Origin: Paracamarosporium sp. OC-R06-R3
Taxonomy: Eukaryota; Ascomycota; Dothideomycetes; Pleosporales; Didymosphaeriaceae
Reading direction: 5' to 3'
NCBI GenBank assembly: GCA_019828545.1
Contig: JACVRA010000157.1
Coordinates: 62,001-126,000 of the forward strand
DNA length: 64,000 nucleotides
Shown here one piece after another: positions 42,716 through 53,211 of this stretch (positions within the stretch are counted from its first letter, which is position 1; each line of letters begins with the position of its first letter). Under the pieces are notes generated by a model that saw nothing but the letters and a program-made list of their open reading frames with translations, was not told where the DNA came from and did no database searches. The translations under genes and the position numbers were made by a program.

Positions 42716-44402
42716 CTATGTAATGTATCGGAAGCCGTTTAAGACGGCACGCTGTGAGTCGTCATCCAACCGCGCTACGGCATCTGCGTCATTGCAATTT
42801 GTCGACTGGGACAGCCTATCGAAGTGCTTGTTGCCGCGCTTCAAAAGATAGCGTAAGGTTAAAATGCAAGCGAATGCGAGGGCTTGGAAAGCCAATTCAC
42901 ATCCCCAGGAAACTGTAAAGGCAGGCTCGTATTCATCAAGCCAGAAGTAGTTTGCAAAGAGAGATGCTATGTTTGCACATGAATTAACAATACCAATTGC
43001 CGCAGCCCTTTTGATAGGAGGGCGTGGAATGGTCGAGGAAAGCCAGGTATAGGTCGTGGAGTAAATCCCGAAGGTCCCCGAGCATACTAGGAAAGTAAAT
43101 GCGTATCGCGCCCACTTATTGTTGCGTATCGAGATCAACAGGATCGAGCCTAGCATGGCTACGAGCGCTGATGTTCCGGCGCTTACTGATCGATTCTGCT
43201 TTTTATCGGCGACAACAGCAAAGCTTAGAGCCCATACGAACGCAAAAAGGTAGGGAGGCGACGTAAGGAGCAGAACCGTCGTTTTGTTCTTGAACCCGAT
43301 TTGTTCGATAAGAGTGGGGAAGAAATGAGAATACGATATCGATGCGGTTGTCGCCATTTGCAGGCATGCGAATAGCCATACCCGGATATCCTTTGATGCT
43401 TGCAGGATACCGTGCCATATGCTCACATTCTCTTCGCCCAGTGCATCCTCGCTGCCGGCATCCGCAGCTAATCGACCTTGCGCAACCACCTTCTCAGCTT
43501 CTGTCAGCCACTTCGTAGTGGCAGGGTAATCCGGGAGAAAAAACATGGCAATCAATCCCTTTAGACAAAGAAACCATTAGCAGATGCTATACTTCTCATG
43601 AACAATCATATGTTACTTACCAGTGCAATTGTAGCCAGCCCTTCGAGGATGAAAAGCCACCTCCAGGCGGCCAGTTTTCCGACACCTTTCATACCAGATA
43701 GGATGCCGGCTGAAATTAGGCCGGCGAAAGAATTAGACAATAATAGTCCGCATATCAATAACGCCATTCTCACACCCAGTTCACGCTTAGTATACCAGCA
43801 GCTAAGCAAGTATATAGCGCCAGGGAAGAAGGGTGCTTCGATGATGCCTAGGAAGAATCGAACCGTAAGAAGACCTGCGGGCGAGTTTGTAGCACTGGTA
43901 CAACCGCTAACGATGGCCCAAGCGATGATACATGATGGCTGTGAGCCGAAACATCAGCACGATCATGCCGCATTATTGATTTACATGGAGTACATGAGGT
44001 ACTTACAAGGAATAGAGAGGGGCGTAGCTTTGTCATAAGCATAGTAGAAGGCAGTTGCATGGCAATATAGCCAGCAGAAAAGATAGATATAGCGGTTTGA
44101 TAGACGGCCCCGTTAACGTGGATATCCTTCTGCAATCCATAGAGACGAGCTTGAGTGATGGAGTTACGATCGAGATAATTGAACAGGTAGATGACTACGA
44201 CTAAAGGAAGGAGGCGGGTGTCTATCTTCCGTAGCAGCTGTTTCTCGGTGTCTCGAGAAAACTCGGGAGTGTACGATCGATATATATCGATGATAGTACC
44301 TTTGTTGGCTGACTCTATATGCTCGGTGCAGGAATGCTGGGCGAGTTCAGGCTTGTTGTCGAGGCTAGCGAAGGTGGCGTTGACCACAGGTGTAGGAGAC
44401 AT
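42716..44402 (-). CDS. MFS transporter 2 (DAL5/anion:cation symporter type)
   Basis: Three exons: 44402-44007, 43938-43621 and 43558-42716, giving 518 aa. The ATG at 44402 replaces a TTG-led frame. Marks are VIYLFNYLDRNSITQARLYG (helix 1), FSAGYIAMQLPSTMLMTKLR, LGIIEAPFFPGAIYLLSCWY after the 68 bp intron, GKLAAWRWLFILEGLATIAL and the middle-loop PDYPATTKWLTEAEKVVA. Twelve helices can be counted. This is the same transporter branch as MFS 1 but clearly a different paralogue. Unlike MFS 1 it has no internal stop, so it may be the working carrier of the block. The likely cargo is an organic anion; the true substrate is unknown. Confidence 0.87.
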
Positions 44403-44627
44403 GTTGTGGTCCAGGTACAGAAGGGAACAAGTTAGCTGTGGAGGGGCCACCAAAGTGCATTGGTACTTATCTTCAGCCAGAGCAGTGAGTCTCCACTTGC
44501 GTGCGGGGTGCGCGATTCAAATCATGCTAACTATTACAGTGTATGGGACCACCCACCCACAGTCCGGGGGAAGTCCTAGCCCCTGCGGAGGTACTCAAGC
44601 GTGTTTCGGACGATCGCCGACCTCCTT

Positions 44628-44677
44628 CGGCATGCCTCCGACGGCATGCCCCCGACAGCATGCCCCCGACAGCATTC
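44628..44677. repeat. 14 bp tandem repeat, 3.5 copies, overlapping a stop codon
   Basis: Units CGGCATGCCTCCGA, CGGCATGCCCCCGA and CAGCATGCCCCCGA plus a partial fourth. GCATGC palindromes recur at the unit step. The array ends inside the TGA of the amidohydrolase gene (44676-44678), so it forms its 3' UTR. Confidence 0.75.
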
Positions 44678-45563
44678 AGCCACCGAAAAGACGCCCCGGA
44701 TTGGTGACAAGCATATCCCGCCACTGCGCCGTGGACACCCAGCTCTGTACCGCAGCCAATTCAACAGACGCTTCGATACCTTCAAGCGGACCCGCTTCGA
44801 AGTCATTGTGCGATGCGTTGACATGGGGCCAGTCGCTTCCCCACACTAACTGCGAGCTTGCTTTCTCGGCCAACAAGCTCACAACAGGCTTCATCGCTTG
44901 AATGTTGCGAGGGCTGCGACGGTGTAGGGCAGAGATCTTGACGTAAACTCTGCCAGACTGTAGTAGTTCTACAAAATCGTCCAGGGCCGTGCTTCCGTAG
45001 TCAGATGGAGCAGAACATGCAATATGATCTGCCACGATGGACACGCCAGCAAGATCCGCATCGGTCAAGATGAAATGCTTCAGCCGTGACCAAGTCTGCA
45101 ATGGCAATTGGGCCGAGATGCTCCACCCGTGCCTCCGTACGGGTTGGAGTTGTGCTAAGGCCTTCATCTGGAGTCGCGCCCACACGGGGTCATGGCCAGA
45201 TCCACCGTGCGATCCATGGAGTCGGATGCACCTGACTCCCAACCCATGCATGCGCGTGATCTCAGCATCAGACAAGGACGACAGCGGGGACCCAGAGTCG
45301 CGGGCAAGGATAGTGCCTCGCACCAGTCCGGGGAAATCATGGGGAGGATTACGGATATTTTCCAACTGCGCTAGCACCCCATCGAAGCCCCGTTCGATGG
45401 AGGCCTGAACTATCATAACATTTTCTGTGAGCAGGTTCCGGATGAGCAGATGGAGGGGTGCCGGTCGCGGAGTGTACGCTCGATCCGTACTGTATGGAAA
45501 TGTGCCCGGCTCGAAGCAGTGGACATGGCAGTCCCACGTCCCAGTAAGCGAGGATGCAGCCAT
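44676..45563 (-). CDS. Amidohydrolase-2 family lactonase-type enzyme (2-pyrone-4,6-dicarboxylate lactonase-like)
   Basis: One exon, 295 aa, using the ATG at 45563, which puts the metal motif near the start as usual. A longer frame from an ATG at 45728 would add 55 residues that are basic and could act as a mitochondrial leader, but would overlap the promoter of the next gene. Marks are WDCHVHCFEP (H-x-H), VMIVQASIERGFDG, GVRCIRLHGSHGGSGHD, SIVADHIAC (metal/substrate His) and SSQLVWGSDWPHVN (catalytic Asp). The family opens lactones of aromatic or sugar-acid breakdown. Together with the aldolase, this suggests a route ending in pyruvate. It is divergent from C6 regulator 3, with 239 bp between starts. 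Confidence 0.84.
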   Translation of the reverse strand: MAASSLTGTWDCHVHCFEPGTFPYSTDRAYTPRPAPLHLLIRNLLTENVMIVQASIERGFDGVLAQLENIRNPPHDFPGLVRGTILARDSGSPLSSLSDAEITRMHGLGVRCIRLHGSHGGSGHDPVWARLQMKALAQLQPVRRHGWSISAQLPLQTWSRLKHFILTDADLAGVSIVADHIACSAPSDYGSTALDDFVELLQSGRVYVKISALHRRSPRNIQAMKPVVSLLAEKASSQLVWGSDWPHVNASHNDFEAGPLEGIEASVELAAVQSWVSTAQWRDMLVTNPGRLFGG

Positions 45564-45802
45564 GAGGCAGAGTTGATGGTAGATAGTTTGAGGGCGACGG
45601 GGTGCCGTATCCGGCTTTGGTTTCGCTATTAAGTACCTAGCCTGGAGACCTCGGCATCGTCGGACCGTTTCCGACCTTACCCTCCCCCAACCTGCGCTTC
45701 CTCTTGCCATCAATAGCCAATTTTCCATTATGGTCCTGCCCTAAGTACAGCTTCACCGTCTTGTCGGACTGCATCGGACCAGTCCCGCTGCCTACTCATC
45801 AC
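45564..45802. promoter_or_regulatory. Bidirectional promoter, amidohydrolase / C6 regulator 3
   Basis: 239 bp between divergent ATGs, with several CGG/CCG half-sites (CATCGTCGGACCGTTTCCG at 45655-45673, CTTGTCGGACTGCATCGGACC at 45761-45781). The pair TCGGACCG...TCGGACC is repeated. This fits control of the amidohydrolase, and itself, by the adjacent regulator. Confidence 0.5.
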
Positions 45803-47944
45803 ATGACCGACCAATCGAGGCGCCCCATCGGACCGCCTCCGGCTGGGGGCAAACGACACCAGGCCTGCGACAGATGCTGGAGGCGAAAGCAAAAGGTGGG
45901 TCATGGGCGAGCTTAGACAACTTCGAACCCCAAGCTAATCGTCCAGTGTGATCGCTTGCTTCCCGCCTGCAGTGCTTGTGCAGAATTCGGCATCCTATGC
46001 AATGCGCGCTCACAAGACATCAACACCCTAGCCGAGAAAGGGTCTTTGTCGCACGGCACCCTACTTAGGTAAGATCCTTGATCCCAGCTTCAGTCGACAA
46101 GGTCGTGATTCAGTGCCAGTTACGTAAACTCGTTGAAGAGACGCATCGAATCTGTCGAAGCTCCTACGCACTCAAAGCGCAGGCGCACCATTGGAGGAGT
46201 AGAACAAGTCGACCAAGCTGCAGAGCAAGATGATTCGCATGGAACTGGCAGCTACCAAGTTCATGCAAGACCGAATCTCGCCAACTCGGATGTTAGCCAT
46301 GATTCTGTGCAGGCGACCATGGGTGAGATTGGACTCTTATCGCAGAGTGCCGTGGAGCCACATGACGACGAAAGTGCCAATCTTCCGAGACAGCTTTCTC
46401 TTCCAAACATAACCATGACTGCGTTGCAGTTGGATGGTCCGGACCCCTCGCGAGCCTCCACGACCCAAGCTCACCACTGCAGCTTGATCGAAATGAATTG
46501 GAAACCCATAATGCTCGAACGAGAGGCGACCATTCAGCTCGTGAACAACTTTTTAGATGCAGTGCCCCCTATCTATCCTCATCTTGATCGATCATCCCTT
46601 CTCGCAGAGTATGAAGAATTTATCTCCATGCACGAACGCCATGCTGGCGAACGACCAGACTACCGCCACCCATTCATAGAATTCAATGTCTACATGACCT
46701 TTATCCTCGGAACTTTTCACTCACCCCGTTCAAATCGCTTCGAGGCATTCAGATTGAACCTCTTCACGGCAAGCAAGAAACAGTTCCACGGCATCTACCA
46801 GAAGGGAGAAAACCTCTCCATAATACAAGCCCTACTTGCCTTTTGTATCTATTCCACCTTTGATGTCCAGGGCGGTTCCACCTGGAATCTAGTTGGACTT
46901 ACGATGAGAAGATGCATCTCTTTAGGTCTGCATAGGGAGCCGGACCCCCAACTAGGCTTGTCAAAAGCGCAGTGCGATCTTCGAAGAAGACTATTCTGGA
47001 GCACCTATCTTCTAGATAGGCAAGTACACTTTTACCTAACGAGACTATCTCAACTAACCTGAGCTCAGGTCGCTTAGCTCAGTCATGGATCGCCCTTTTG
47101 CAGTCGATGACGACGAAATCACCGTGCCAGTAAGTCACAGCTGTGAGAATAAGCACACAACCGACCACTGACTTTGGAGTATTAGCTCCCTGAATATTTG
47201 CCTTCATTCGGTAGCACAGAAGCCAATCTACACAACTATTTGATAATGCAAGCCAGGTTGATCTCGAGCATCCGCAACAGTTCGGAACACAATGTAACTC
47301 TCCATTACAGCAGATATTGCTATTGGAGAGACATGTGCCCAGGTTCACAGCATGGCTCAGACCTGACACCGGAGATATCTGAATATCTAGATCAACTTTC
47401 ATGTCGAACTCTTCTTCGAATTGTCCAACCATTTTCCCAGCCGATGACCAATCTCCAATCTATCACCAGAGGTACAGAATATCTATTGAACGACACACTT
47501 TCTAGCTGTAGAGGCTTCCTAGAAAAATACTACGAACGTGTCGACCGGCGGCAATACGTCGGTTCGTTCATTGATGCCTACGATGTCTTTTCAGCGGGTG
47601 TTCATTTCATTTGCTTTGCACAACTCTCTAATACCACCAAAGGACAGATGTCTGCCCAAGTCTACCCTATCATCAACAAATGTTCTACCTTGATCACGAT
47701 GTTCGAGTCTCGTTTCGGGGCTTTCAAAGAATTCCGCAGGGTTATCTGGGCGCTCTTAGCTTGGGTTTCCGATGGCCCTTCTTCCCACGACCGAGTAAGA
47801 GACAGCACTCGCTTAGTTCTGCTTATCATACTGACGTCCTGTTAGATACTATATAATCTACCGTCTATCATCCCAAACTATATTCACGATCTGATCAGAG
47901 AATTTCTCGCGTGGACACTACGGGAGATGTTCCCCCAATCCTAG
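45803..47944 (+). CDS. Zn2Cys6 transcription factor 3 (with a GC-AG intron)
   Basis: Six exons: 45803-45895, 45947-46068, 46114-47019, 47069-47129, 47186-47794 and 47846-47944, giving 629 aa. The zinc cluster is C22-x2-C-x6-C-x6-C-x2-C-x6-C49 (from CDRCWRRKQK to CDRLLPACSACAEFGILC), cut by an intron before the third Cys exactly as in regulator 2. A linker and basic helix (YVNSLKRRIESVEAP) follow. The regulatory domain has AFCIYSTFDVQGGSTWNLVG, MRRCISLGLHREPD and RRLFWSTYLLDRSLSSVMDR. The splice inside that motif needs a GC donor at 47020 (AG^GCAAGT), the rare GC-AG class. The last 51 bp intron removes a stop at 47843-47845 and adds LPSIIPNYIHDLIREFLAW. Confidence 0.84.
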
Positions 47945-48303
47945 CGCCGTGGTCTCACCACCTGATCATATGTAGTGAGTAAAGACACTTGAACAAGATA
48001 TGAGAAACTTTTGTAAAGAGGACATGGATTACAAGGTTCGGAAACCTTTCGGAAATCTTAGAGGGCAGTATATATGGTCTTAACTCCGGTACAATAGCTT
48101 CATTAACGTAGAACATTTCGCCTTAACTTCCAAAAAGCGCAATGGAGACTGAGAAAATAATCATAGCACGTCACCAACGTTAGTTTTTGCCATAATACAA
48201 ATGAAGCAGAACAAATGGTTACGAATATTACTCGTCGAACTGACTATCTCTGCTGTGTAGTCATTGTCACGAAAGCATAGATATTGTGACGATCTGTCTT
48301 TCG
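47945..48303. other. Intergenic, between convergent genes
   Basis: 359 bp, AT-rich. Nothing distinctive seen. Confidence 0.45.
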
Positions 48304-49353
48304 CTACTGGCCGCCTATCGACTGAACATACTCATACAGACGATCTACAGCAGCTTTCCCTGTCTCGAACTGAGTCTGAGCAGTCGCAGCTCCCACATGC
48401 GGTGTGCTCACAACCCTCTGCTTCCATAACCCGCCATATCTCTCCTTCGTTGGTGGCTCCTGAGTATGGCAATCCAATCCAGCACCCCATATAAGTCCTT
48501 CATCCAAAGCTTTTTGTAGATCTGCTTCGTTTACGATGCCGCCACGCGCGGCGTTAATCAGCACTGCTGTCTTTTTCATTGTCTGCAGCTGTGGATAAGC
48601 AATCCAATCTGTGGTTTCCGGTGTAAGCGGGACGTGAATGGATACTACATCCGCAGCTCTCAAAACCTCGTCACGGCTCTGTGCTCTCTCGTGCGGAATG
48701 TCAGCCCAGGCATCGCTCGGTGCGTAAGGGTCGTATGCAATGATAGGTGCGTCAAAGGCGCCTCGAAATATGCGTGCAACGCTACGCCCAATGTTGCCCT
48801 TGAGATCCGTTAGTAAAAGTGGTGTGATTTATTATTGCTACAAGATGTAGCGGGACTTCTATACCATTCCCAGTAGACCCAGCTTCTTGCCATGCAAAAT
48901 TAGTCCGGAGCATGTCTCTTTGGGCACTGCTATTCCCATGGTCTGTCGAGCTGATATAGTTCCAATCTCTCGTGCCACAGCCATTGCCAATCCGAGCACG
49001 ATTTCAGCTACAGCTTGCGCATTGATGCCTGGTGTGTTGAAGATTTTGATACCCCGACGGGCGCATGCTGCCGCGTCAATCTTCTCAATACCCACGCCCT
49101 GCTTCCCGATAGCGATGAGTTGAGGGCATGTATCCAAATCGGCGCTATTCAAGCGTGAGGATCGTAAAAGGAGATGCTTCGCTTTTTGGCGCCATTGTGC
49201 ATGCGCTTCTGAGCCGGGAAGAATGGTGTTAAAGCGTTGCTGGCAATGTACGATCACGTCAGGATGAAACTGATCCAGTACATACACAGTTGGTTTCGTG
49301 TCTAATGATACTGGTGTGTTTGCGTTCTCGTCAATGATGCGAGCGGGCGCCAT
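48304..49353 (-). CDS. D-isomer-specific 2-hydroxyacid dehydrogenase
   Basis: Two exons, 49353-48865 and 48798-48304, giving 327 aa. The NAD-binding motif LGLLGM-GNIGRSVARIFR is rebuilt across the 66 bp intron. IGKQGVGIEKIDAAACARRG and GINAQAVAEIVLGLAMAVAR form the substrate side. The catalytic Arg is in LINAARGGIVNEADL, the Glu in LDCHTQEPP and the His in VSTPHVGAATAQTQ. The family interconverts 2-oxo acids and D-2-hydroxy acids (for example phosphoglycerate or hydroxypyruvate). It fits reduction of the 2-oxo acid left by D-amino-acid oxidase or by the transaminase. It ends SIGGQ, with no targeting signal. It is the right-most gene of the catabolic block. Confidence 0.88.
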
Positions 49354-50788
49354 GGTGACGTCGTAACAAGTTTGAAATACTATGTAGTCCGAACGATGGT
49401 GAAGATAAAGCTGCTATCAATATAAGCTGTATATGAGCCATCACTGCTTTTTTTACCGAGGTTGTGAGTGCTCGGTGAATTTCCGACAGAGTCCGAACTT
49501 GCGCGCAGCCGCAACGTAGTGATCTCCGATCCTTGATGGCAATCGTAGCCCCTTCCTGAACGCAATATGGTTCTGTCAATCACCTCTATGCGCGTGCGGC
49601 TTTTTCATCGTGATGGTTAGATACTATTCCCGCGCTTGTAACATCCGTGGTATTAGTTTTGTTAATGTCTATGTGTTAGTTATACTTATACGAGTCTCCT
49701 TGGCACCCAGGAACTCCTCGTGTATCAAGGAGAATTCATAACTCACGCTTTGTCAGTGCTGCCCTAGGCTATTTCAGGTATCATCGCCTTCCTGTTTCCT
49801 AGTTATACAGATAGGTCTCCAAATATAAAGACATTTGTCTCAAAGATATTGCTCCAGCTATGTAAAAGACCACTTCGTACGTGAAGGAAGCGAACGTATG
49901 GAGATTGAAAGAGGGAGTTATGGAGCTATACAATCCCAGAGTGCAATAGGATTTTCACGACAGTGGCATGAATACCATGCAAGGAATATTGTCTTAGGCT
50001 ACTGTAAGAGCGAACCTAGTAACTGTCGGCTTCATTGAGTCGATCAGTCTATGGTTCAGGCCATCCAATAAGTTTTCTGTTCTTTACCAATATTCTGAAT
50101 TCCTTAAACAGGTCCTGGATTCTCTTCAGGAACTCTCGGCCATGGCACGGGAAACCTCTATCTCTCAAGGGGTATAACACATGCTTAACGCGCCCGTAGT
50201 TTTGCGTTGAAGCTTCTCTGGTACAATCGAGCTCATGATGTACTATCTGTATCTAGTTGTGGTGTTTTGACCAAAATTCGGCATAAGTCCGAGTGTAAAA
50301 AGTGATGAGAAAGAGGTGATTCCCCTAGGAACCGGCACAAAGGAAAAGGTGTAATAATAGAAAAATATTACAATATATCTGACAGCTGTTGTTTGAACAG
50401 CCCTGTTATGTATACCTAGGACCCTCAACCCATACGAGTTGCGGGCATTTCCATCGTCAATTTTCTGGTTTGCGTCGCAGCGCTAGTCCCAGTTGGGCCA
50501 GCTCTATACTAACCCCAATCCTACCTAGCTCTCGCCCTATGCTAATACTAATCCTATCTAGCCCTAATCCTATACTAACTCTATCTGTACAGTCTGTATT
50601 ACGCTAAGCTGGAATCAGCTTATTGGTATGCCCGTTAACAGGCGCCGCATTGTGGCGATGCACTTCTCGATTCAGCCTAGCCGATCTGCCTTGGGCTTCG
50701 CAGCCTACTACAACACATATTAATCCCGGGCACTCCCCGTCTTTTTTTCCATGTTTTTCAATTGATTAGCTCTTCTCAAGCAACCAAT
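49354..50788. other. Intergenic region, 1.4 kb, right border of the catabolic block
   Basis: No gene recognised. ORFs at 49331-49583 and 49835 lack protein-like features. It contains the degenerate CTAATCCTA repeats annotated below. Confidence 0.5.
50499..50588. repeat. Degenerate CTAATCCTAT/CTAGCCC repeats
   Basis: About 90 bp of related short units: CCAATCCTAC, CTAATCCTAT, CCTAATCCTAT and CTAACTCTAT, separated by CTAG/CCCTA words. They resemble a decayed minisatellite. The CCCTAA telomere word occurs only once, so this is not an interstitial telomere. Confidence 0.5.
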
Positions 50789-52267
50789 ATGTCCAATATC
50801 TGCACACTGGAAGGCAACGCTGACCTTTACGGACGAGGTGTTCGGGTCGGCTACTACCTCCAATGCTATGCTTGCATTCTTGCGACATGGATATATCCTC
50901 GCGAGATCCCAAACATACGCATCGCCAATACTTGCTTCATCTCGGCAGTATTTATCGCCCTGCTGGTTCAAATCGGCAGGTCTACCACATTCGAAGCTGT
51001 TGACATCTACATCACCATGCTGTTCACTTTCGGATGGACCGTTACTGGCGTGGCCGTTTTGCTCTGGCGCATCGCTACCGGCTTCGATGTCCGCTGGGAC
51101 CCAAGCCTCTACTTTAAAAACAAGCTTAGAATTGGTCGTCTATTCCAGGCTTGCTACCCCCTCTTGCTGAATGCGGTGTTCGTATTCCAGATATGGTTTT
51201 GGACGACGAAAGTTGGCGCGACTGATTTAGCGGATTGTCCACGGAACGGCTTCTTGTTTGCGAAGGTCGCCCTCAACAACAAATCTTTCAGAGCCCTGAA
51301 CGCATCTATATACATTTTGTTGCTTATCCTAACGACCCTCTTCCTGCTTGCGAACTTCAAACCTATCGCTGCGGTTGGCGGTTCCAGGATCTACAACCGC
51401 TTGAACCAGACAAAAAGGTAGGAAGGACAATTCGATTGCTCTCCGATAGTAAATCCTCGCTGGCCACCCACTTACTTACATAATCTGGAGACGTCGATTT
51501 ACGTGTTCGTATCGGATGTTATTCCATGCTGACGTTTTGGTAGCGTTTCGGCATCCCTTGCTATGTTCTACTATATATTCAACTCGCTCGCCAATCTTTT
51601 CGTCGCAACAACGTTCCTGATCGCTACAGAGCTCTCCATTCGCTGGAACAACATCACCGGTGTATCGTCCATAAGTAGTCCAGGGCAAATCATCCCTTTG
51701 CTGATTGGAATGGCCTCTGTTATAAGAGTCCTATACGGAGGTGGAAGAAGACTCTTTCAAAATACCCAAATAACTATTTCAGGTGTTCTGGAGCCCTCTA
51801 CGGATCCCGACGATAATATGCAGGATCAAAATAACGGTCCACTAGGCTCAAACAGCAATGAACCAGCTCTGCTCGAACCTGAAACAGCCTCGACGCGACT
51901 ACAGGCAACTGATATGGAGTTGCAACATCTAGAACTTAGACAAATGCATCCTAATGTTCCTGGTCCACATGTACAAGTCAATGAACCAACACCTGCAGCA
52001 CCATCTTCCGATGTCGCCGATAATGCCGAGACAACATCTTCATTCATGCCCGATGCCTCCTCTCAAGACGAAGAGATGCTCCCTGTTCCTATGACTGACC
52101 TCGATGCTACATCGACAACATCGACTTCAAGCATACTCCAGCAGTCAGACTCGGCCAGAGGAACCCCCGAGAACGTAATTGCCAATAGCAATTACAGTGC
52201 AGTCGTGTTCGGCTACTACGGTGGTGGTGGCGGCACATCCGCATTTTCCTGGAACAAGAGGATATGA
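50789..52267 (+). CDS. Multi-pass membrane protein of unknown function
   Basis: Two exons, 50789-51417 and 51544-52267, giving 450 aa; the 126 bp intron is long for this window. The N-terminus is cytosolic or exposed (MSNICTLEGNADLYGRGVRV), followed by GYYLQCYACILATWI and about six further hydrophobic segments up to IIPLLIGMASVIRVLYGGGR near residue 270. The last 180 residues are hydrophilic, acidic and Gln/Ser/Pro-rich, ending GYYGGGGGTSAFSWNKRI. Proteins with the GVRxGYYLQ start are widespread in fungi as uncharacterised integral membrane proteins. I see no transporter or enzyme motif. It is probably in the plasma membrane or endomembrane, with a flexible cytosolic tail. Confidence 0.72.
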
Positions 52268-53211
52268 ACCAGATCGTTTTTAAATCCAAACTCTGCTCAA
52301 CAAGAGACGGGTAGGACATGGCATCTGGAGGATTGGATACTTCCTGGTCCTCTTAGGTACCTTGTTACAAACAGCAGCGGAACCAACGGAAGGACTAACG
52401 CGGAGTGAGATGCGAAGATTCATAGTAGATAGTTAAACCGATACAAGCTCGTTAAGTACAAGGCATACACGTATTCATCCTTTGCTATCATTCCAACTTT
52501 CACGCGCAGAAAACCCCAGGACAACCTTCTTGAATAGATAACAGAAAATCTTACTAAGCTCGTTATTTCGTTCGCAATCAGCTGGTCGTCCCTAGAGATA
52601 ATCTAGACATGTTCGGAGGTACGTGGTTGTCCATTCAAACGGGTCGTGTATGCAGCAGAAATAAAGGCGGGTGGGTCTCTTTGGAATCCAGGGTTCAGGA
52701 TTGGGTGCGGAAGCGGGTCTCGTTCCGAACCATGCAGCCGAGTCTAAAGCCAGCTCAACAGTAGGACGTGTATCATCCTCCAGGTTCCTTTTTCTGAGTT
52801 GCCGGTGCACATAGTTGTGATCTGTGTGCGTGTGGTCTGTAAGACGTGACAGTAATATTCAGTTGGTTCCGCAGAATAGTGCACAAGTAGCTTGCTAAGC
52901 CGATGATCCACTTGGATTCAAGACTGCAAGAACTTCACCTTGGGGTTAATTCTATGGCATATGAAGATCACAAATAAACTTTTTCTAGATTCCCCAATGC
53001 GAACGGCGTCCGCGTGTACAGCTCACAGTCCTCGTATCGGAGCTTATGTGACGTAGAAAGCCGAGTAAGTCCGTCCTAGATCCTTAACTTACTCGCATTG
53101 GTCCGTGCCCGGTTGCACGAAGTCGGAGGCACGAAAACGAAGAGAATCCCTCCCCGCCGTCTTGCCACAACACCCATTCCCGCACGTTCCCTACTCCCTC
53201 GATCCGGCGCG
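52268..53211. other. Intergenic, 0.9 kb, upstream of the ferredoxin
   Basis: No gene recognised. A 72-codon minus frame at 52592-52810 lacks an ATG. Confidence 0.45.

Noticed and set aside
44505..44535. tRNA-like T-arm (GATTCAAATC)
   Set aside because: No matching acceptor stem, anticodon arm or B-box spacing was found around it.
45564..45728. Longer N-terminus for the amidohydrolase from the ATG at 45728
   Set aside because: It would add 55 residues before the usual family start and run into the neighbouring promoter; possible as a leader but not preferred.
50499..50588. Interstitial telomere
   Set aside because: The CCCTAA/TTAGGG word is not tandemly repeated; units are degenerate CTAATCCTAT words.
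52592..52810. 72-codon minus-strand ORF
   Set aside because: No ATG start, no family and no splice partners seen.
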